Below, piece after piece: positions 55,896-64,000 of a stretch of DNA of 64,000 nucleotides. Position 1 is the first letter of the stretch. Every line of letters starts with the position of its first letter. Position numbers and translations under genes: made by a program. The notes under the pieces were generated by a model. The model did not search any database, was not told the DNA's origin, and saw only the letters and a list, made by a program, of their open reading frames with translations. The stretch is from positions 98,753 through 162,752 of the forward strand of contig JAGEMR010000066.1 in the NCBI GenBank assembly GCA_021030915.1. The letters run 5' to 3'. The DNA is from Astrothelium macrocarpum (Eukaryota; Ascomycota; Dothideomycetes; Trypetheliales; Trypetheliaceae).

Positions 55896-57860
55896 CTATC
55901 CTTTTTGTCCCTCCGTAGCACTTCGTTGTTGCACATGAATTGTCCAATCCTTAGAAGAGTCCTGAAGATCATAGATGCCAAGCGTTGCCTTTCCAAGCCC
56001 TGGCCTTGGAATTTTCCGCCCTGGCTCTGTGGCAACTTCAAAGTAATGAAGAAATAGGGCGGTGAAACATCCTATTGTATGTCTTGCCATCCATCTACCG
56101 GGACAGAGAGCTGCTCCGGCTCCAAAGGGGCGAAAGCTACTGGCCCTTGTACGATTGCTTTTTTCTAAGAAACGATGAGGCTCGAAAGTCTCTACTTGCT
56201 TGCCAAAAATAGCTTCATCGAAATGAAATTGTCGGTAAGGTATCAGCACCATGTTACCTTGTTGAAGCTCGAAATTCTGGAGATTCATATCTGAATTTAC
56301 CTCTCTTATCGTCATCGGACAGCTGTAGAGACGAAGTGTCTCCTCCACACAAGCTGATAGGAGTGGACTTCGATTTGTGAGATGCTCGATGTCGGTTTTT
56401 TTGGAATTTTTAAACGCAGATGCCGTTTCCTGCCGTATCTTCTCGACTAGGTTTGAGTCTTGAAGCAAATGAAATAGAAGCCAATAACACGCTTTTCGCG
56501 AATTTGTATTAATTCTAGATCTTTCATCAGGTTGAAGCTATTGCTGGAAAAGCAATCGTGTACATACCCCCAATACTTAACCAATATGAGTGGAGCGAGT
56601 TCTTTAGAGCCAAGACCAGCCTCGCGCAGTTCTTGTTCTATTGCAACAATAAGCCCTGCGGCATCTTTCCGCCTCTCGCAAGGCAGATCAAGATAGGCTT
56701 CTAGACTCTGAATCATCTTGGATTTAGACACATGCATCTCCTTGGAAAATAGTCGAGGAATTCTTTGTAGGAGCTTCCAGCTGTGGTCATCGAATGTCAG
56801 AAAAGATTCGACAAAGCTCGGGTCGATTTCCGCCAACGACCTCCCAAAAAAGGTCATTTGGCCGGCCTCCGTAAAAACTTTCGACACCCAGACAGAGAGT
56901 TGAAGAGGGATCGCATGTGTGTTAGTTCCAGGGCCTGATTTTGCTGACGGTATCAACGAGTGAAAAGTGCTCTCAAAGAGATCTATCATCTTTGTCTCAA
57001 GAGTTTCAAGTGAAGTCCCTGGATTGAGCTCCTTGATATGGATTTCGTGTGATAACTTGATCAGGAGTGGTTTCGTCGTGGACGCCTGTTCTGCTACAAC
57101 GGCATTAACCGCTTTGTTTGATGCCCCTAGTGCTTGCATGATATTTGTCACAAATCTTTTATTACTAAGAGGATGGTGAATGTTAAAGACGGCAGGAATA
57201 AGTTGAGGGTTCGCTACAACGTATATACGTCGACCATTGCTCATCAGAGCTATAATACCTTGCGAATCGCTGAAATGCCGGCTTTTAAGATATATCGATA
57301 AGTGATGTTTCACAGAGTCTTAAACAGCCTTGACATACCGTGCTTTTGAAATGATTCCTTGAAAATCGAACATGATGTAGTACATGTGCCCTGTACGTTT
57401 TTTTGCACATTAACAAAAGGTGCATTCAGAGAATCGAGGATGAGAGCATAAACTGACCAATCCCTAATGCATTGTTAGCATTAATTTAACTTTTGAGAGG
57501 GAAAACTGTACATGGAACCAGATATGGATAAACCTTTGGCTCACGTGATTTTATCACTGGCTGCAATGTGAAACTCCAAATTCTCCATGAGAAGTAGAAA
57601 AGAACCCCAATGGTAATGTATTGCCACATGGTAGATGCCTGTGGATACTGAATCGTAGCGTCAAAATCAATTTCACCAAAGTCGGATTTGTCCCTGCTGA
57701 ATGCAAACGATGATATCGTGCTTTTGAGATCTGGCCGTGTCAGTAACCAAGAACGTATTGTTAAAGTGATTTTGCACAAGAGAATAAGGATCGAAACGAA
57801 TAACAGAATCAACAGATGGTTAAAGTAGCCACTACAGCGAGCGTAGAGTAGGTCAAACAT
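55896..57860 (-). CDS. Cytochrome P450, CYP7/CYP8-like fungal family
   Basis: Last exon 56514-55896; the preceding exon runs from about 57280 to 56568, joined by a 53-bp intron to give KYWGINTNSRKACYWLLFHLL, the I-helix. ExxR is EETLR, the PERF equivalent is FEPHRFLEK, and the haem loop is FRPFGAGAALCPGR. The first exon (57860 to about 57510) encodes an unusually long membrane N-terminus with two hydrophobic stretches (LLILLFVSILILLCKITL and TIGVLFYFSWRIW) and ends near YPYLVP. One or two small exons between 57,480 and 57,310 (the expected PxxGHA region and IFKESFQKHG) could not be placed with certainty. The I-helix has Asn-Thr-Asn-Ser rather than acid-Thr, as in P450s that do not use ordinary oxygen activation. 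The substrate is unknown. Confidence 0.78.
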
Positions 57861-58975
57861 TTAGGCATTTGTTGCACGTCTGGCCTGGCTTCATACACCA
57901 GTCCTTGGCATTGACGTCGATCATTCCTTTCGGCAGAGGCTCGAGTACTACGACTAGCTTTGCTTTCAAACCCTGGTCATAGCGCATACAGTACAATGAA
58001 TACTATCGTCATAGACAAATGTTCTTCGAAGTGATCATCCCACGCAAGGTAAAGCTGGCAAAGTACGAGATGTGGGTCTGCGCTGGTGTCGATACGATAC
58101 AGTTTGGCGAGTTCAAGACGTACGTCGACCGGCTGTTTCCTGTTCCGGCTTGTTCCATAGCTCAGCTGATAGTGTGAAATGGACGCTGAAGCGCTGTACA
58201 GTAGTTTCAGTGGAGACAGGCATGCTTCGCTAATGCGCAGCATAGGGACCGGTGAGGAGGGCCGAGCCGTGAGGGGAGCCACCAACAAGCTTGGATGATA
58301 AGGCTTTATTTTGCCTAACCAGGTCTCCGCAACTCTGCCCCTTTCCGGCCGAGCAGCATGTGTCGATAGGCGCGTAATCGACGATCACTGAAAAAGCCAC
58401 CTTCCTCTCCCGCTCGCCGAATGCAAGCATGCCTACTCGGTCTTAGATAACGGACCGCAGCGTGAAATAGTGACTCATCTTTTAGTCAATTAAATGACTC
58501 ATCAGATATTCTTGAATTTATAATTTTATCTAGATCATGTTTTGTAACGGGTTTTTTCGGTAATTTTTTTTAGTTAAATTTTAGTATCTTATGAATTAAA
58601 TTTTAATATTTTATGGATTTTATTTGTTATTTAAAATATTATTGTATTGTTTTAATATACAATTCTTAAATAAATATTTATCTAAAACAATTTATAAATA
58701 TTTATAATAGAATTATATTATTTTTTAATAATTCAAATCAGGTTTTAAAAATAATAATGAAGATGATGATGATAGTAATAATAAAAGATTACATATATTT
58801 ATTCAGAAAAACTGATAAAACTTGAGTTTTGATATGTGTTATATTTTTGGCACTAGAGTTATATAAGTATTAGAAGTTCGGATCCAAAGTCCTCATTCAG
58901 CAACTTTCCTTTCATCTCTTTCTTTTCAAGAATTGCGAGCACTCTCGTCTTCATCATTCCTTGTCTGGTCTAGAC
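57861..58975. other. Divergent region with AT-rich patch
   Basis: Between divergent P450 and SAT4-like genes. 58,480-58,860 is strongly AT-rich without coding capacity; ATGACTCATC is repeated near 58,470-58,505. Open frames at 57,977-58,430 lack motifs. Confidence 0.4.
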
Positions 58976-60338
58976 ATGTCTCTTCCTCCGGGAGCTGATT
59001 TATCACAAATTCCAGCTGGCCAGCCGCCGCCAGGGATCGCACCAAACTTTACGAACCCAGCTTCACTGAGACCAGCCGTGCTTGGTGTTTGCATACCACT
59101 GATTATTCTAGGTAGTGTGTCTGTAACCTCAAGTCTATTCAGAAACATACGGAATCTGCGAAGTGTCGACTGTGAGATTATCCAACACCATCCTTCACTA
59201 TGTATCTAGAGAGAGCTGATATCTCTAGATGTCGTACTTACAGCCTATATCTTTGTAGTCTCCTACAGCGGGCTTGTGATCGCAGGTGCGTCCAATGGCA
59301 ATTGCAAATCAATCTTCATCAGAGATGACTGGTCATTGTAGTGAGCAAGAACCAAGTACATCAATGGGATATTCCGTTGAGCACTATCGTATCTCCTACT
59401 TACCTGCAGGTGTGTATATGATCTAAAAAGAGTTTAAATGCACTGAGAAGTATCTAGGAGCTTTTTGCACAGAACATCATGATCGCACCAACCTTCTTCC
59501 TGGCTAAGAGTGCTATTCTATGCCTCTACTTGTCTATATTCTCAGTTGAGCCGAAGTTTAGGCTCTCAATAATAGCAGGATTTATCCTCAATACCTGCGC
59601 GTTTTGGCCGCAAATTCCTCTAGCGTCGCTTTTTTGCGCTCCTCGGGCAGGTGAGCCATGGGGCATCAAGCAGGCAATGACCTGTAGCGACATGGCTGTA
59701 TGGGGAATAGTTCAAAGCTCTCTGTCAACCATTCTCGACATGCTGATCTTCGTATCTCCTATACCTATGGTACTTAGACTTGCTATGTCGTTCAAACGCA
59801 AGCTTGGCTTGCTTGCAATCTTTGCTACTGGATTTCTGTAGGTTTTTGTAACGTTGCGACTATGGAAATAATCGTTAGCTCACATTCGTACACCAGGGGA
59901 ATTGTTGCAAGTATAATATCACTAGCATATCGAATAATCTTGGTGAAAGGGACAAGTGATGCCCTCTGGAATGGTGCAGTGGTCATTCTTTGCAAGTATT
60001 ATCATAGCTTTTTCCAGGTACTCAGTGTATCAAGCTTACCATTTCGCAGTGTTGTCGAGCTATGGATTGCTATAATCGTTGCAACCACGCCAGGTCTGGC
60101 CTTTTTCGTCAGATTCACATCAACCCAATTTGGCCCTATTGCGACAAGCATGACAGCTCCACTACGCTCAGCATGGCAGTCCCTAATTGGAAGTTCAAGC
60201 CAGTCCATGCCATCTGCTGAAGTCTCTGATCGGTTTGACGCATCAAACCCGTGCCGAAAAGACTATGCTCGCATGAAACGTAGTACTGAGACGATTGAAT
60301 TGGAGGACGGTCATGTTCCAATACTTTCAGCCAAATAA
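58976..60338 (+). CDS. SAT4/fungal rhodopsin-domain integral membrane protein
   Basis: Six exons: 58976-59171, 59229-59337, 59382-59409, 59458-59837, 59897-59995 and 60050-60338, an exact frame of 366 residues. The 28-bp micro-exon 3 (TIVSPTYLQ) is inferred from frame continuity into ELFAQNIMIAPTFFLAKSAI. Seven hydrophobic segments are expected: PAVLGVCIPLIILGSV, VVLTAYIFVVSYSGLVIAG, PTFFLAKSAILCLYLSIF, LSIIAGFILNTCAFW, a segment around STILDMLIFVSPIPMVL, LGLLAIFATGFLGIVASII and VVELWIAIIVATTPGLAF. These match the fungal rhodopsin-domain (SAT4-type) family, common beside fungal metabolite genes and of unproven function. No retinal-binding Lys pattern is claimed. The tail is cytosolic-like, Ser/Arg-rich. 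Confidence 0.85.
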
Positions 60339-60779
60339 TAGGAGGTCACATGAGGCCGGGGCACCTAAGTCATGTTCTCGGTTGGAACAAGCGGCAGAAT
60401 CATTGGTGGTGGCGAGTAGACGGAAAACACTCGGTATTTCGAGGCCAAGGGTCGTTGCCTATTGATTTATTTTGAACTTGATGCTATATATATACTTGAT
60501 CCAAAGAATGATAGCTTTGATAGAATATCAAATTTTCGAACTATTTATCAAGGTGTGCTGAAGTGCCTGTTACAGTCTCATCAGAATACGTGATCGTTTT
60601 CAGTCCTTGTGGCGGGATTTAAGTACGAAGTTCAGGCATTGAAGGTCAATCATCCTTGACGAGTAGATTTCTTCACCCACAGTCATTTTAAAGATATAAC
60701 TCGGCTTGTTACTTGAGATGAATGGCCCCCTGTGTACATAAAACTTCCAAGTACTTCGCTCATTAGATCTTTAAATTTA
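60339..60779. other. Region between convergent SAT4-like and P450 genes
   Basis: 441 bp, no gene seen; both 3' ends. Confidence 0.45.
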
Positions 60780-62697
60780 TTACGGTTTGATTTCCGGCTT
60801 AGCCCTCTTCCGAATCTTCAAACGTGTACTATTAGAAGGAACGATTGTTGTACGCCAAGAAAAGCTTAATGGCTTATGATCATCCACTAGCGCAAGATCA
60901 AAGTGGTGCAGCAAATGTGCAAAGATCAGTTTGATAACGAAGGCAGCATAGAACCGACCAGGACTGAATACGTAAGCATCGTTTTGGAGCGTCTTAAGGT
61001 AAGAGAAGCTTAAGACTTACCATGTGTGTCTTCCAAGGCCCCAGAAAGGGAAGCTTGGCTTGCTTTCGGTATATGCTGAGCCAGGCTCACCATTTTGATC
61101 CAAAAAGCGGAGCGCATCAAATTGCTCGGGATTCTGATAGATCGACGGGTCCCTCATCAGCTCTCGTTGAGGTACACAGATCCAATCTCCAGCGGCGACT
61201 CGTGTACCGTCATCAAACTGGTAGTGAACCAAGGCTTTGCGACGTACTGAGACTGGAACAGTTCGTTAAATAAAATACCACAATTGAGACACTTCCAGAA
61301 GAATTGCGTACTCGTCTCTGAAGCTCCTAATCGAGCGGATTCTTTCAGGAAACTATCCAAAATCTTTAAGGATTCGATTGACTGGAGTGCAGAAGACGAA
61401 TAGTACGAGTCAATCTCCTGACGGAGCAAGCTTACGTTGCTCTGATGCTTCGATATATCTATCAACGCATTGTATAAAGTCTTCTTGATGTCAGCTAAGT
61501 CTCACTTCTAAAAGCTGTGCAAACTATACTATAGCCGGTTGATGGACCGACGCAAACCAGAGTGCCATGGTCTGCTGGACAACTTTCTGTGCTCTCTCAG
61601 GAACGTGTTTAGGATACATATTGATTATCCATTGGACATAGTCATCCTGAAACTGATTAGAGTAGTCAGACTTTGATTCCCGGTCTTACAGGTCGATCAA
61701 GAGCGCCTTTTCTCTGTAAGTCCAATCTTTCTTGCACTACTGGCAGTAGATGTGCCTTAAACTGGCGCAATGCATGATTGTTTTGAGTAACTAGACGACT
61801 GAAGAACCTAGTATAACATTAGATAGTGGGCTAAAATGCATCTTCTCACTTACGAAGAAAGTATCGCCGGAGAGCATCTTATGGCCTCCGCAGCAAGAAA
61901 TACATCTTGAGGGTACTGTACAGCTGCATTGATAAAATCTTTATTCTTACCTGTACTTTTATCAGCATTGCATTTCGGCAGATTTATCACTTACAGAGAC
62001 ATTCTCCGTAGAACGTGAAGCTGTTTGCTCTTGCAATGATGCTCTTACTTGTTTTAAAGAGCATGATTTCAGTCCAATCTATACAACTCAATCTCATTAC
62101 TTCCGTTTCCCGTGTGAGGCATCGCTACATACCACCTCTCTTCGTAGCCTTTTCCACCTCTGCCATCAAGGACTCTTGCACTAAAATCTCTAACGGTGCT
62201 TGTAACGTGAAAAGTTTCCGAGAAAGCGCGCGTAGAATGCGACGTTGTAGTTTCAAACGGTTGAGCTCGATGCCGTCCATTGTTTTTGTTGGTTGGAACA
62301 TCTACTGTACCATATATTCAACTGCTTCGAGTCTGAATAAGCATGCCTACCTCTTGGGCTGTCTCGACGAAAGAGAGGTGACCTTCTTCTGCTCCAGCTA
62401 GCTCCTTGACCTGGGATTCGGATGAAACCATCAGATAACGACGCTCAAGCGTGTGAATGGTCATGGTTTGCCCGGAAGACTAATATGGTGAGCGTAATGA
62501 CATTAACGCTTTGAAACACGCACATAATGAGACTGTAGCAATTCCGGTCCATTTAGGAAAAATAAGATTGTCTGCACAATCCTTCGGCTGAAGATTAAAA
62601 GATACAAAGATAATAAAAGTACCGCTAAGAATCCAAAGCACAGTCGTTCGAGCGCATTTAAGCAAAGTATTTTTTGATAAACAAGTTGGAGTAACAT
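60780..62697 (-). CDS. Cytochrome P450, CYP68-like, ten exons
   Basis: Exons 62697-62524, 62479-62351, 62301-62136, 62078-61995, 61950-61854, 61807-61690, 61646-61530, 61483-61312, 61252-61021 and 60963-60780 sum to an exact frame of 490 residues. Landmarks: N-terminal helix LCFGFLAVLLLSLYLLIF; SIIARANSFTFYGECLC; QYPQDVFLAAEAIRCSPAIL; I-helix side TMALWFASVHQPA; ExxR in KESAR; RFLDQNG; haem loop FWGLGRHTCPGRFYAAF. The haem-ligand Cys codon is split by intron 9 (TG|T). The block ALWFxSVHQ and the YPxDV...AAExIR segment resemble CYP68-type P450s of fungal terpenoid pathways; this assignment is from memory. Introns are only 43-59 bp. The gene is intact. Confidence 0.86.
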
Positions 62698-64000
62698 TCT
62701 GACTCTCAGATAGTTTGACCAATTAGACTCGATAAAGTGATGAGTATCACAAACACAATACTGCACTTTATTTCAATTCAATCAGCGGTATCGATCAGCG
62801 GTAGAAAATATCAAAGATTTTGAATATAGGCTCTTGTTAAAATTGATCCATGACAGTGGCCAAAATCCAACAGCTGGTCATCTTCAATTCTTTATATCCT
62901 TGCATTGAACAAGGGTTCTATTATAAAGAAAGCTACCTTGATGTTATGTGCTGTATGTGTAACTCAAACTGGTTTAGCACCGAAGACTATGTCTTTGATA
63001 TCGAAAACAAAAAGAAATACCGATCAACGGCATTGTTGGAAAAGAAAGCTATGATGTATGTAAGCATTGCTTTTAAGTGGGGAAAGTAAGACATTCGATC
63101 TCGCTAAAAGCCTACCAATCATCTAAAAGAGATAATCTTATGTGAGCTGGTTAGCGCGCTGCCTGATTTTTGCCGTTTCTTTGTTAGAGGAAATCGCATC
63201 TGACCTTATTATATGATAACGTTAGAAATCTAGCTTTAAAGACAATAGAATCGATCACGCTGTAATAACGCATGTCATTCATTAGTGTACATGTAGCAAT
63301 ATGTGTCTATATTCACTTCTATGCGTTCCGCTAATGTTCGCTAGGAGACTTCTCTGCTCTATGCATGATCCTGCACAATGCATATCTCTGAATAATTCTT
63401 ATCATCATAATTTAAATAATAATGATATCATTAATATGAATTCAATTGATATTATATATCAAGAATGTAATTTATCTGGACCAATTATGCTAACAGAGTA
63501 AAAAACCACCAATATTCGAATCAAAATTTGAATATCTTTGTCAGACTTATGAATTTGGATATGAATTAATGAGATGAATTAATAAATGAAAATACAAAGA
63601 GTTATGTACAAAATAAATGAACAATTATTCATTTAAATTGTATATCAAAATATTAATTAGAGATATCAAAAGATTAATATTTTAAGAATTCAGAATCAAT
63701 ATTATGATCTAAAATTAATATTATAATTTATCAAAGATTTTAAATCTGATATCATTTTTTTCTTCATAAAATAAATTCCTATATAATATAAAATAATTCT
63801 AATTTTAATTCATAATTGAATAATAAAAAAATATTAATTTATATCTAATAGTTATAATATAAATCAAATCAAATAAAATTTATATCAATAATATTATAAT
63901 TTGAGATAAAAAATTAAAATATTTGTAGAATAAATTATTTTAATTATAATTTTTTAAAAATATTTAATTATTTAAAATTCAATAATTTAATAAATATAAT
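62698..64000. other. P450 promoter and AT-rich island
   Basis: 62,850-63,089 has an 80-codon plus-strand open frame without recognisable motif. From about 63,390 the sequence becomes extremely AT-rich, with no coding capacity to the window end, like the bodies of the two decayed transposons; no terminal repeat is visible in the window. Confidence 0.5.
63390..64000. other. AT-rich (RIP-like) island, continues beyond window
   Basis: More than 600 bases dominated by A and T, with runs such as AATTATAATTTTTTAAAAA. Consistent with RIP-mutated repeat DNA, but the original element cannot be identified. Confidence 0.55.

Noticed and set aside
57977..58430. Two overlapping minus-strand open frames
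   Set aside because: No motif, unusual composition, and no splice path to the neighbouring P450.
1..64000. tRNA or rRNA genes
   Set aside because: No convincing cloverleaf, A/B-box pair or rRNA core was found by eye; a tRNAscan-type search would be needed to exclude them.

Overview
The window reads as nuclear DNA of a filamentous ascomycete (Pezizomycotina). Most protein genes are split by short GT-AG introns (about 38-100 bp). Compact conserved genes lie between very AT-rich islands that look like decayed, probably RIP-mutated, transposons. Recognisable genes include a STE11-type MAPKKK, MHF1/CENP-S, a MET10-type sulfite reductase, the long form of 3-phosphoglycerate dehydrogenase, a NACHT-ankyrin receptor-like gene, a DUF7514 protein, a SAT4/rhodopsin-type membrane protein and four cytochrome P450s. 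The exact lineage cannot be read from the sequence.

Layout. 0.4-5.1 kb: a P450, a 363-bp hAT-type MITE with perfect ends and 8-bp target duplication, and two convergent genes for secreted cysteine-containing proteins. 5.1-6.9 kb: decayed coding sequence. 6.9-8.1 kb: a secreted histidine-phosphatase-superfamily enzyme. 8.7-17.5 kb: conserved core with STE11 (carrying a one-base frame error), a DUF7514 protein and MHF1. 17.6-19.1 kb: a Tc1/mariner-like element with ~97-bp inverted ends. 19.7-24.2 kb: a 1459-residue ankyrin protein. 24.9-35 kb: glyoxalase I, 3-phosphoglycerate dehydrogenase (next to a 100-N gap), a Roadblock/LC7-like protein, a broken RING gene, an intact RING gene and a J-domain protein. 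35.7-39.6 kb: a NACHT-ankyrin gene damaged twice. 40.1-41.9 kb: a pogo/Fot1-like element directly upstream of MET10 (42.0-45.3 kb). 45.6-46.3 kb: an O-methyltransferase pseudogene. 47.3-62.7 kb: a run of tailoring-type genes (SDR, two FAD-linked oxidases, three P450s, one SAT4/rhodopsin-like membrane protein). The last kilobase falls into an AT-rich island.

How the genes relate. The right third has the composition of a secondary-metabolite tailoring cluster, but no polyketide synthase, NRPS, terpene cyclase or prenyltransferase is visible here; if the cluster is real, its backbone gene lies beyond 64 kb or elsewhere. Two DNA transposons have ends 114 and 135 bp from the start codons of conserved genes (MET10 and MHF1), so they have probably displaced those promoters. 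Several fast-evolving genes are broken (NLR-like gene, one RING gene, O-methyltransferase, possibly one P450), while the housekeeping genes are intact apart from the single-base problem in STE11, which may be an assembly error.

Exon boundaries were worked out by eye from splice signals and reading-frame continuity. Where the sum of exons is an exact open frame this is stated. No database search was possible.
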